25,473 nucleotides of DNA from Stramenopiles sp. TOSAG23-6 (taxonomy: Eukaryota; Sar): assembly GCA_900128565.1 (NCBI GenBank), contig LT635996.1, positions 1 to 25,473 of the forward strand, read 5' to 3'. Below, one piece after another: positions 17,595 through 25,473 of the stretch; position 1 is the stretch's first letter, and the number at the start of each line of letters is the position of its first letter. A model generated the notes under the pieces. The model did no database searches, was not told the DNA's origin, and worked only from the letters and a program-made list of their open reading frames with translations. Position numbers and translations under genes: made by a program.

Positions 17595-18572
17595 ATGCAA
17601 CAATTTGAAAAATATTTATTCAACATCATCATAAGCATATTAGTCATGTGCGTTCAATCAAAGCATCATCATTCAATAGTGACGGAAACAACACCAGATA
17701 TTGTTGATGCTGCTGGTAACGTCATTGAGGAAAACTCGAACTTTATTGATATTACTAATCGCAATACACTCAAAAAAAAACCTGCTGCACCCCAAATGAG
17801 ATTTAAAAACACGAAAAACAACAATGACACTGAAAGAACTTTAACCGAACAAATTGAAGAACAAGAAAAAGCTAATAAAATGATGAAGAAAAGTTTGAAA
17901 AGTCTAAAAGGGAATGAGGCCTCATCAGACGCACCTCACTCGATCACAGCAAGTTCAGATCGCTTTGAGGAAAAGGTATCAAATGGTAATACGTTAGATA
18001 TATCACAAAGAGCACAGCTTAGATCAGAAAAAATGATGGAAGAGATTAACATGGAAGCCGAGAAAAAAGCTAAAGTTGAACCGAAGAGAGAAGTGGAATC
18101 AAGTAAAATAGAGAATGGTAAAAGCGAATCTAAAATGATGATGTCAAGTATGGATGACCCTAATCTAGAGAATCAAGTGAAATTAGACAAAGTGGAGAAT
18201 GGCGACTTTAATAAAAACAAATCTAAACCGGAAGACCGTTCTAATAATGATGAAAGTAAAAATCAGGATTCAGAAATACATGCAAGGTTTAATAAGCTGA
18301 AGGAATACATTAGACAAGAAGCAAAGTATGAGAATCCGGAGAATGTTTTGCAGGAACAAAGAGAAGAAAGAGAATTTGAGAAGGCTTTTCGTTTTAAAAT
18401 AGGTAAAAGAAAAAAAAAGCAGAAACATAAAAGTGCATCGTTAGAAATCCTGAAGAAGTTGTCGAAGGAGATGATGGAGACGGAGGGGAAAAAGCAAAAG
18501 CAATTAGAAGAAAACTTTCAGAAAGCTTATAGCTCTAAACTGAATAATAATAGGCACAAGCACAAAGGGTAA
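17595..18572 (+). CDS. hypothetical secreted or lumenal Lys/Glu-rich protein
   Basis: 325 residues from an ATG at 17595. Residues ~8-21 (LFNIIISILVMCVQ) form a hydrophobic core after a short N-region, giving a signal peptide with likely cleavage near QSKHHH. The rest is strongly charged, low in hydrophobics and largely disordered or single-helix (LTEQIEEQEKANKMMKKSLK; EAEKKAKVEPKREVESSK), with a basic C-terminus (KIGKRKKKQKHKS). No domain recognised. It could be an ER-lumenal or secreted scaffold; alternatively the first segment is a membrane anchor. No introner is present. It converges on the Dpy-30/IQ gene with ~135 bp between stops. Confidence 0.65.
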   Translation: MQQFEKYLFNIIISILVMCVQSKHHHSIVTETTPDIVDAAGNVIEENSNFIDITNRNTLKKKPAAPQMRFKNTKNNNDTERTLTEQIEEQEKANKMMKKSLKSLKGNEASSDAPHSITASSDRFEEKVSNGNTLDISQRAQLRSEKMMEEINMEAEKKAKVEPKREVESSKIENGKSESKMMMSSMDDPNLENQVKLDKVENGDFNKNKSKPEDRSNNDESKNQDSEIHARFNKLKEYIRQEAKYENPENVLQEQREEREFEKAFRFKIGKRKKKQKHKSASLEILKKLSKEMMETEGKKQKQLEENFQKAYSSKLNNNRHKHKG

Positions 18573-18707
18573 ACCTAGGCGAAGAAATCAAATGAGAAAA
18601 AATAATGCGTCGAAGGCAAAAAAAATGTAAAGCCGATTTTGCTCCAGGTAGTTTGAAACAAAATACTTTATTTATGGAATAAACATTTTTCGGAATTATT
18701 TTCGTCC

Positions 18708-19508
18708 TTATGCTCGATCTTTTCTATTTCTTACTGCGTCGTGTAGCTCTCGTTTGTCTACGTTGGCTTCTGGTGGTTTCATACTTAGCAATTCTATTGG
18801 CCACCATGCTCCACCGTCGATAATAGGTAAGTTTGGTGAGAGCTCTGTGTAGACTTTAATTTTGACAGAGGAATCTGACTCGTCAACTCCTTGTCCATCA
18901 TCTCCATCAACTTCCGCAAGTACCCCTGCCCATTTCGGGTAATCTATTTTACATTGTTTCCATTTGTCTTCAAAAACTTCCTTCCATCGCTCGTTTGATA
19001 AATTGTTCATCTCGGTTGCAGTTAATGTCATAACTACATCACCATGACCTATTTGATCAATATCATCTTCAGTCAAAGGTTCGAATAATCCCATAAATTT
19101 ACTCATATACATTTTTCTAAGGTTTCCAAAAAATGATCTCGTCAAGCTCCCTCGAAAAATCTTCTGTAATTTACGAGCTGCCCTTGATTCACTCTCTTCT
19201 TGAGCAACTTTTGGTGTCTGGGTCTTACCTAGATTGTTTTGCATTCCAACCACTACTTTATTTTTCTCCCGCGTTTTTTCCGGAAATACTAATTTATCAA
19301 CCATATGTGCTTCGCTACTTATCTCTATTTTTGTGCCATTTGATAGAATGATTGAATTTACTCTTGTTTTAGCCTTTGATAAAAGAAACTTTCCGAGATA
19401 AAAGTGCGGATCTTCGGGTCTCGATAAACCCATTTGTGTGAGACCAGATACTATTTCATTGAACACAGTTGTTTTTAAATATTCTCGGGCTTCAGAACTA
19501 TCAGCCAT
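18708..19508 (-). CDS. Dpy-30/RIIa-fold plus IQ-motif protein, probable axonemal component
   Basis: 266 residues; the ATG at 19508 is preferred because the codon 9 nt upstream is GTG. Residues 8-43 (REYLKTTVFNEIVSGLTQMG, then LSRPEDPHFYLGKFLL) match the Dpy-30/RII-alpha dimerisation-docking fold, with the diagnostic RPEDP-x-x-YLGKFLL. Residues ~110-127 (AARKLQKIFRGSLTRSFF) form an IQ calmodulin-binding motif. The remainder is acidic with a Trp-rich C-terminal part (DYPKWAGVLAEVDGDDGQ; GGAWWPIELLS). D/D folds bind amphipathic helices of AKAP-like partners such as radial-spoke proteins, so a flagellar scaffold is likely; that is inference from the domain pair. No intron is visible. Confidence 0.8.
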   Translation of the reverse strand: MADSSEAREYLKTTVFNEIVSGLTQMGLSRPEDPHFYLGKFLLSKAKTRVNSIILSNGTKIEISSEAHMVDKLVFPEKTREKNKVVVGMQNNLGKTQTPKVAQEESESRAARKLQKIFRGSLTRSFFGNLRKMYMSKFMGLFEPLTEDDIDQIGHGDVVMTLTATEMNNLSNERWKEVFEDKWKQCKIDYPKWAGVLAEVDGDDGQGVDESDSSVKIKVYTELSPNLPIIDGGAWWPIELLSMKPPEANVDKRELHDAVRNRKDRA

Positions 19509-19794
19509 ATTCTTCACTAGTAGTATTTTGCGTCTGAGTGTTTGTTGTGCTTGAATTGGCTACTAGTACTAATTATAATGAGTAGATCTACTGTATTTGT
19601 AGTGTAGTAGTAGGAGAGTATACTATCTTCAAATCCACCATCCGACGGTTATATTTCTTTTAACCGTTACGTACGACTTATAATAGACGCTTTCATTTCT
19701 TTCCTATTTTGTCCACTTCGTTGGTACTACTACTACGTTGTTGAAGCAAAGAATATTATTCAAGTAGTTGCTGTGGGTAAAAGCGCTCGATAAT

Positions 19795-22700
19795 ATGGAG
19801 ATATCAGAAGCAAAAACATATACACAATCCGATATTGATGCATTGAATGGTGCAATAAAGATGCAAAAGCATAGGTACAATGAAAAAACTAAAGAACTTC
19901 AAAGCAAACACGAGGCTGATATGAATAGCCTAAATGAATCCATCAAAAATATGAAGCATCGTCAAAACGAAAAAATGCTTACGCTAGAGAAGGAATACGA
20001 ATCCAAAATCAGTGCACTGAATGGTGCCAATCAACGTCAAAAGTTTAACTTCGAAGAGAAAATTAAAAAGCTTGAAGAGAGTTATGATGCTGACATGAGT
20101 TCAATGAAAGCAAAAACTGGAAGTACCACAAACTTGGTTGAAATACAACAAAAGCATAAATTAAGTATTGAAAAATTACAAAACACTCTAGACAATATAA
20201 AAAAGACTCATCAAATTGAAAAAAGTAATATAAAAGAGAAGTGTGAATCTGACATTAATGCTCTAAACACTGCAATACAAGAACAAAAACACGTGTATCA
20301 CAAAAAGATTGCAGCTTTACAAGCAAAACATGAATCAGTCTTGGAGTCTAGCAAAAGTCGTACAGAAAAATTTGACGAAGCTGAAAAGAAGTATAAATCA
20401 GATATTTTAGCGATTAAAAAAGCTATAGAAGATCAAAAAAAAACACACGATGAAAAGATTGCAGCTCTAAAAACAGAACATGAAAAAGAAATGTTGTCCA
20501 GTGAGCATCACGGTCAAGACATTGTCAAAATGGAGGCAAAGTATCAGGCTGATATTGACAGTCTTACTTCTGCTATTGCGGATCAAAAGCATAGATATCA
20601 TGAAAAAATGTTAGCTTTGGAAGCGAAGCACAAAAGTGATAGCGACAGATCCGTAGAATCGATGAAGAAGTATCAAGCTGATATAGATACTCTGAACACT
20701 TCTATAAAGTTTCACAAACACAGATTTCATGAAAAAATTGCAGATTTAGAAGCAAAGCATAAAGTAGAGACTGGTAATGCTAAAGCATTTGTGGAAGCTG
20801 AAAAGAAGTATCAATCCGATATTGAAGCTTTGAACAAAGCTACGGAAGATCAAAAACGTTTATATGAGAAACAAATTGCAGCTCTAGAAGCAAAACATAA
20901 ATTGGCATTATTACCAAAGAGTAGTGATAATGGGAAGCTGCTTGAAAATGTCAAGAAGTATCAATCTGATAATGATGCTCTTCAAAAAGCTATGCAAGAT
21001 CAAAAACGTGAATTCGATGACAAGATTGCAGCTTTAGAAGCAAAACATCAATCAGAGATCAAACCGGATAATGAAAAGGAAGTTGGAGTTGAAGTTGAAA
21101 AGAAGCATCAATCTGATATTGATGCTCTTCAAAAAGCTATGCAAGATCAAAAACGTGAATTTGATGACAAGATTGCAGCTTTAGAAGCAAAACATCAATC
21201 AGAGATCAAAGCGGATAATGAAAAGGGAGATGAAGTTGAAAAGAAGGCTCAATCTGATAATGATGCTCTTCAAAAAGCTATGCAAGATCAAAAACGTGAA
21301 TTTGATGACAAGATTGCAGCTTTAGAAGCAAAACATCAATCAGAGATCAAAGCGGATAATGAAAAGGAAGTTGAAGTTGAAAAGAAGCATCAATCTGATA
21401 TTGATGCTCTTAACAAAGCTATGCAAGATCAAAAACATGCATACCATAAAAAAATTGCTGAAGCCGAGGCAAAATATGAATCAGACATCAGCAAAACAGA
21501 TGATAAAAAGCAGGCCGAAGTTGAAAAGAAGTATCAATCTGATATTGATGCTCTTAATAAAGATATTGATGCTCTTAATAAAGCTATACAAGATCAAAAA
21601 CATGCATATCGTAAAAAAATTGCTGAAGCCGAGGCAAAATATCAATCAGACATCAGCAAAACAGATGATAAGAAGCTGGCTGAAGTTGAAAAAAAGCATC
21701 AATCTGATATTGATGCTCTTAACAAAGCTATGCAAGATCAAAAACATGATACCNTAAAAAAAATGCTGAAGCTGAGGCAAAATATCAATCGATAATGGTT
21801 TCAAGAAGAAGTAATAATGAAGAATTCGCGAAAAAGAAAAACAGATATGAATCTGAAATTGCTGCTTTAGAGAAAGCTATGCGAGATCAAAAACGTGCAT
21901 ATGAAGACAAAATTACAGGTTTAGAAACAAAGCATCGTAGTAATATAGATGATCATCGACGAAATATCAACAAGATGAGAAGTAGGGCTAAGCTTCATCG
22001 AAACAAAGCAGAAGTAGCTGCATCCAAACATGTGACTGAAGTTGCAATGCTAAAAAGTAAAATCCGAAAAAAAGAAGACGAACTAAATGAAAAGACAAAG
22101 CACATGAATAGAACGATTTTTCAGTTGAAAACAAAATTAAAAAAAACATCAAGTGAAAATACCGAAAGTGGCAACAAAGCTTTGAAGAATGGAAAAGAAA
22201 ACCCAAAGAATAAAACTACCAAAAAAAGAGTCGTATTATTAAATGATATTTGGTCTAACCCAGAAAATTATACAGAGTACAATACTGAATGGAATAATAA
22301 GTTTACTCCTTTAAATCAAAGAGATAAATTATTTTCATTGGCAGGTGGAGGCTATTTGCCTAAATCTCAAACATTGATTTCTATAGATAGTAAAAGACCA
22401 AAATATCTTAACAGCAAAAGGAATGAGACATGTAACAATAATAATGACAATGTGGCTTCTCTAGATAGCAAAATAGTCAGCGGTGATGATAGAGACATGA
22501 GCGATTGGGAATATGCAACGGATTACTTTCAAAAAAATCCTGATATTTGGGATCTATTATTAGACTCCAATGTTGATCCAATGGGATTGATAATATTGCG
22601 CATGGTAAAGTTAGATCTCAGGCCTCGAAAAGTACTAGCAGCCATTCCTTTTGACTCGTATGAACAAACAATATCCTGGAAAATATTTGGTAGATGTCTT

Positions 22701-23099
22701 GCAAAAATAGGTTTAATTGAACGTCGTTTTTGTGGTGTGAATGGTGCTAATTTTAGACAATACATGCTTCGTATACCAAGAAATTCCTCATTTTGGACGA
22801 ATTCTTCTATACTACAATCTTCATGTACGTTTTTCTCATAACCAATTTTCGAATCAAGAATATTTTTTTAATATGTTTTATTTTTTTTTTNTATGAANTT
22901 NTTTTTNATAACGAAATTTTGTACCTAACAAATTTAAATATTTTTTTTTGCAATATTTTTCCAAAATACATCTTCCTTTAATTACAAAACTAGCATGCTT
23001 ACGTTTCATGATGTTTTAAATGGATTTCAGAAAACAATGAAAATACTTCGTCTTCATTTGGAAAAAAGAGATACAAAATTAGGTCAAAAGTCCGATTAA
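19795..23099 (+). CDS. long repeat-built coiled-coil protein, two exons, one sequencing frameshift
   Basis: The ATG at 19795 is chosen; the upstream in-frame codon is TTG. Residues ~15-660 are repeats of the type SDIDALNKAMQDQKHAYHKK + IAALEAKH, a continuous coiled coil. A frameshift at 21754 (N plus one missing base, judged against neighbouring repeat copies) splits the open frame. The second part continues the same repeat (SEIAALEKAMRDQKRAYEDK) and then a non-repetitive C-terminal region with LNDIWSNPENYTEYNTEWN and WEYATDYFQKNPDIWDLLLD. An introner at 22825-22971 separates the last exon (22972-23099), which continues in frame to a TAA (SFNYKTSMLTFHDVLNG...RDTKLGQKSD). Overall ~1070 residues. 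Such proteins build filaments, basal-body or paraflagellar structures; the exact role is unknown. Confidence 0.8.
20953..21780 (+). repeat. tandem coding repeats of ~141 nt
   Basis: Units starting near 20953, 21100, 21241, 21382 and 21523 are 141-147 nt apart, and the first three share long identical blocks. Within the fifth, a 21-nt block (GATATTGATGCTCTTAATAA + A) is directly doubled at 21541-21582. Unit length is a multiple of three (47-49 codons), so copy number can change without breaking the frame. Confidence 0.85.
22825..22971 (+). mobile_element. introner-like intron (coiled-coil gene), with N bases
   Basis: 147 nt, the longest seen. Starts GTACGTTTTTCTCATAACC, contains N bases at 22891, 22898, 22901 and 22907, core CGAAATTTTGTACCTAAC, ends TTTTTCCAAAATACAT. 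Upstream exon ends TTCAT. Phase 1; downstream frame continues to a stop at 23097-23099. Confidence 0.83.
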
Positions 23100-23160
23100 T
23101 AATGTTTGATTGGTTTGTTTTATGGGAAATTATTATTGAAAGAGAAAAAAGTAAAAGAAA

Positions 23161-23210
23161 TTATGGAAAAAAAAATGTTAGGTACGAAATTTACTACGAA
23201 AAAAAAAAGT
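23161..23210 (-). repeat. introner-core-like sequence in reverse orientation, intergenic
   Basis: Reading the minus strand: TTCGTAGTAAATTTCGTACC, then TAACATTTTTTTTTCC. This matches the order of the family core (CGAAATTTTGTACCTAAC then T-run). No minus-strand coding exon is visible on either side, so it may be a free copy or a remnant. Confidence 0.6.
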
Positions 23211-23420
23211 AAAAGAAAGTAATGTATAGGAGTATAAAAAAAAGATTCAAAAAAATAAACTACTATATAAATTTAAAACTACATATTTTCAATCATATAA
23301 ATTAGGTTATTTATAAAGACAAATAATAGAAATTTCGTAAATTGCGTATTTTACTTGACAATTTAAATTTGTTGATTGTTGATGTCAACAATGTCGAGTA
23401 CGATTATTCATCGAGATTCG

Positions 23421-23435
23421 TTAGGGTTAGGGTTT
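23421..23435. repeat. interstitial telomere-type tract
   Basis: TTAGGGTTAGGGTTT, ~120 bp upstream of the hydrolase ATG. Confidence 0.8.
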
Positions 23436-23554
23436 CCGGCCAATAAAAAAAGTAAACACAATCAATCAAATCGAAATCGACCGTAGTCGAAGAGTCTCAA
23501 GAGTCAAGACTTAGTCTCTTGTTGAATCCTCAAAATCCTTTCTTGTTGAATATA

Positions 23555-25473
23555 ATGAAGTCAAAGTCTGGTGATTTTGATGGTGTTGCGAAGCTCACTC
23601 CTATTTCACGGTATAGCTTGCTTTACGCTGCAGTCTATGTACCATTATCGTTATTTGTTCTTTTGGGACTAAACATTTTGACAATCTTCGTAAGCATTTT
23701 CTTTATCGCGACTAAGGGAGGCAGAAATATGCTTTACTATATCCAACTTTGGTATCTATCATATACGTTGGATATTTCATCCAGGTGGGTCTTCTTGCCT
23801 AGTTCAGTTTCAATACATTTGAAGGACCTATCGCGATGTGTCGTATCTTTTATTATGAGCATTCCAAATCCAACACACAGGTACATACAATATGATATGG
23901 AACTGCTTCTCGATAACTATCCCTTTTCATGCTTTTTATTTTTGGCCCAAGGTTATATTGAGGGAAACACTGCATCTTCGAATATTGAAAAACGTACTAC
24001 CGTAATGATCCGAACTCCATATACCAAAGAAAGAATTGAAAGTCTTGCCACTTTCTACGCAGAACGTGGTTTTCATGTAGTTACTCAAAATTGTAGAGGT
24101 CGGGACGCAAGTCAAAATGATGAAAAGAATCAGGCAGATTTCTTTCCAATGAAACACGAAAAGAAAGATGCTCGGATGACTATAGATTGGATCGTGAAGC
24201 AATCGTGGAGCAACGGTAAAGTTGTCGCGGTTGGTTTGTCTTATGTCGGAATTAATGCACGTTTTCATGATTCATTTCGAATTTATTTTTTTTTCATAGA
24301 AAATTTTGTACCTAACGATTTTTTTTACAAACAAAAAAAAACAATATTTTTTCACAATACTTGCCTGGGCTGCTGTTGGCTGCGGTCGTCCTAAAAATTT
24401 AGTTGCAGCAGTACCAGTTATTTCATGTACAAATTTATACACTGTAATATTTCCTGGTGGAATCTTTGCTCTAGAACTATCGCTGAGATGGATGTACCAT
24501 GTTTGTTTTCATCATGAATTTCAAATTTATTTTTTTTTGTTTTCATCATGAATTTCAAATTTATTTTTTTTTTCAAAAAAAGATTGTTTCTGACATTTTT
24601 TTTAATATTTTTTTACAATACATGCTTTACGGATGATAAAACCAAATATCTCTCTCCTTGGTAAGATTCATGGCATGTATAGAGTATTTGTGCCACATGC
24701 TGAACATTCTGGATACAAGGCTGCGCTCCTCTCGAGACCTTTGGCCGAGGCTGTATTTCTAATTTATTACAAAAAATAGGATTTCTTTACAGTTAAACTT
24801 CATATTTCTTTACAGTTATAGTTTTTCATATCTAGTATCATTTATATATTTCATACATTATTGGATAAGTTAGTCATGGGAACGAAATATCCTATTGGAT
24901 TCTTTAGAAAAATGACTCCGGGGATTCTTTCTACAGATCAAGCTTGGCAAGATATGTATGTTTTATTCTTTTTCTATTCCGAATTTATTTTTTTATAAAA
25001 ATTTTGTACCTAACAAATTTTAGTTGTTTTTTTTGAAATATTTTTCCAAAATACATGCCTCCTGCTTGTGATTTATCTCCGAACACGAAATGTTTTATGA
25101 CCACCGACGATTCATATCAGAATAGCTCAAATAAAGAAACATCAATGTGTATTCCTGCAATGCACATTGTCGCAGGATGGTATGATTTTTTTCTCTCGGG
25201 AGGTCTAGAAGATTTCCAAGCAATATACGTTTTCATTTCAATATCGAATTTTTTTTTTTTTCAATTTTCGTATACAATTTTGTACCTAACAAAAAAATCA
25301 AATATTTGAAATAATGTTTCAGAATCTATGTATGCTTTGAGAAATAAATTACCAGAAAAGAAAAAAAAAACACTACGTCTCACTGTTGGACCATGTATGT
25401 TTTATTTTTTTTTTGTATGATTTTTTTTCGTACGAAATTTTGTACCTAACGATTTTTTTTTGAAATATTTTTC
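23555..25473 (+). CDS. membrane-anchored CocE / S15-type alpha/beta hydrolase (peptidase or esterase), 3' end outside window
   Basis: Exons 23555-24256, 24363-24500, 24624-24753, 24859-24955, 25057-25224 and 25330-25394 join in frame; at least one more exon lies beyond the window. Residues ~20-50 are hydrophobic (LLYAAVYVPLSLFVLLGLNI...), giving one or two membrane passes. The hydrolase domain begins near TTVMIRTPYTKERIESLATF, then YAERGFHVVTQNCRGR and the nucleophile elbow GLSYVG (Ser229). AGWYDFFLSG, near residue 396, supplies the family's catalytic-Asp motif, and LTVGP (exon 6) leads into the expected GPW..H histidine region, which is outside the window. Known family members are X-Pro dipeptidyl-peptidases, cocaine esterase and glutaryl-7-ACA acylase; the substrate here is unknown. 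It is the most intron-rich gene in the window. Confidence 0.85.
24257..24362 (+). mobile_element. introner-like intron 1 of the hydrolase gene
   Basis: 106 nt, phase 0. Starts GCACGTTTTCATGATTCATT (GC in place of GT), core GAAAATTTTGTACCTAACG, ends TTTTTTCACAATACTT. Joining ...GLSYVGIN to AWAAVGCGRP restores the nucleophile-elbow helix. Confidence 0.85.
24501..24623 (+). mobile_element. introner-like intron 2 of the hydrolase gene, with internal duplication
   Basis: 123 nt, phase 0. Starts GTTTGTTTTCATCATGAATT, ends TTTTTTTACAATACAT. The 5' ~35 nt (GTTTTCATCATGAATTTCAA + ATTTATTTTTTTT) is present twice in tandem. The GTACCTAAC core is absent or badly degraded. Upstream exon ends CCAT. Confidence 0.8.
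24754..24858 (+). other. intron 3 of the hydrolase gene, divergent
   Basis: About 105 nt between GCCGAGGCT and TTGGATAAGTTAGTC. The downstream frame is unique (the other two stop at once), so an intron is needed, but the family core is missing. It has two copies of TATTTCTTTACAGTTA, neither of which gives an in-frame AG junction, and ends TTTCATACAT. The exact junction is uncertain by up to 4 nt because TATT occurs on both sides. Confidence 0.6.
24956..25056 (+). mobile_element. introner-like intron 4 of the hydrolase gene
   Basis: 101 nt, phase 2. Starts GTATGTTTTATTC, core AAAATTTTGTACCTAACAAA, ends TTTTTCCAAAATACAT. Upstream exon ends GATAT. Confidence 0.84.
25225..25329 (+). mobile_element. 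introner-like intron 5 of the hydrolase gene
   Basis: 105 nt, phase 2. Starts ATACGTTTTCATTTC (AT in place of GT), core ACAATTTTGTACCTAACAAA, ends TTTCAGAATCTAT. As in intron 1 of the ankyrin gene a CAG lies 7 nt before the end, but it is out of frame with the only nearby GT. Confidence 0.78.
25395..25473 (+). mobile_element. introner-like intron 6 of the hydrolase gene (partial)
   Basis: Starts GTATGTTTTATTTTTT, core CGTACGAAATTTTGTACC + TAACG, runs into GAAATATTTTTC at the window edge. Upstream exon ends CCAT. It is nearly the same sequence as the helicase intron at the left edge. Confidence 0.83.

Larger units (their letters stand above)
23100..23554. other. intergenic region upstream of the hydrolase gene
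   Basis: About 455 bp, very AT-rich, no supported gene. It holds a reversed introner core (23161-23210) and a telomere-type tract (23421-23435). The hydrolase ATG at 23555 is preferred over an in-frame TTG at 23519. Confidence 0.5.

Noticed and set aside
19768-19794. Upstream start for the coiled-coil protein
   Set aside because: The codon at 19768 is TTG; the first ATG in frame is at 19795. The same reasoning moved the starts at 8886, 13014, 19508 and 23555.
21359-21757. Plus-strand ORF in another frame of the coiled-coil repeats
   Set aside because: Frame shadow of the repeat; its poly-Lys/Leu pattern is produced by the repeat unit itself.
4774-25473. Euglenid nonconventional introns
   Set aside because: End pairing is similar, but those introns are not near-identical to one another and lack this GTACG start and shared core.
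1-25473. tRNA, rRNA, CRISPR or transposase genes
   Set aside because: None recognised on either strand by reading; short or degenerate RNA genes could be missed without a covariance search.

Overview
The window is nuclear DNA of a microbial eukaryote. It is visibly AT-rich, gene-dense, and its genes alternate between strands. The evidence for a eukaryote is an Rae1-type WD40 nucleoporin, a PI-PLC with X and Y boxes, EF-hand, IQ, ankyrin and Dpy-30-type proteins, a mitochondrial bL25, and protein-coding genes broken by short introns. Several products (Dpy-30 plus IQ, ankyrin plus IQ, long coiled coils, LRR) suggest a flagellated cell. I cannot name the species. Several short scars with N bases (3996, 16901-16920, 21754, 22891-22907) look like assembly or consensus errors.

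Layout, left to right: a DEAD-box helicase (minus, cut by the left edge), an F-box-like protein (minus), a PI-PLC with a signal peptide (minus), an N-myristoylated EF-hand protein (plus), a large LRR protein (minus), a coiled-coil protein of unknown role (minus), mitochondrial bL25 (plus), an unknown protein (minus), a small protein with three RRxT motifs (plus), an ankyrin/IQ protein in five exons (plus), Rae1 (minus), a secreted Lys/Glu-rich protein (plus), a Dpy-30/IQ protein (minus), a long repeat-built coiled coil (plus), and a membrane-anchored CocE/S15-type hydrolase in at least seven exons (plus, cut by the right edge).

The outstanding signal is a family of near-identical short introns. 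I count 13 introns, complete or partial, in five genes. Twelve start with a relative of GTACGTTTTCATC, eleven carry a central TTTTGTACCTAAC core, and the eleven with a visible 3' end finish on ...CAATACAT or a close variant. Reading-frame and domain continuity place the junctions so that no GT-AG solution is possible: the introns end in AT, GT or TT, and the last bases of the intron usually repeat the last bases of the upstream exon. This looks like an introner (intron-generating mobile element) family with non-AG acceptors. From memory, the nearest precedent is the invasive non-canonical introns reported from the syndinian dinoflagellate Amoebophrya; introners with normal splice sites are known from Micromonas and Aureococcus. 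Two intergenic stretches carry the same core, one in each orientation relative to the plus strand.

A second dispersed signal is short telomere-type tracts (TTAGGG/CCCTAA, about two units) at six places. Three lie inside two coding regions, where they encode Asn-Pro-Asn peptides.
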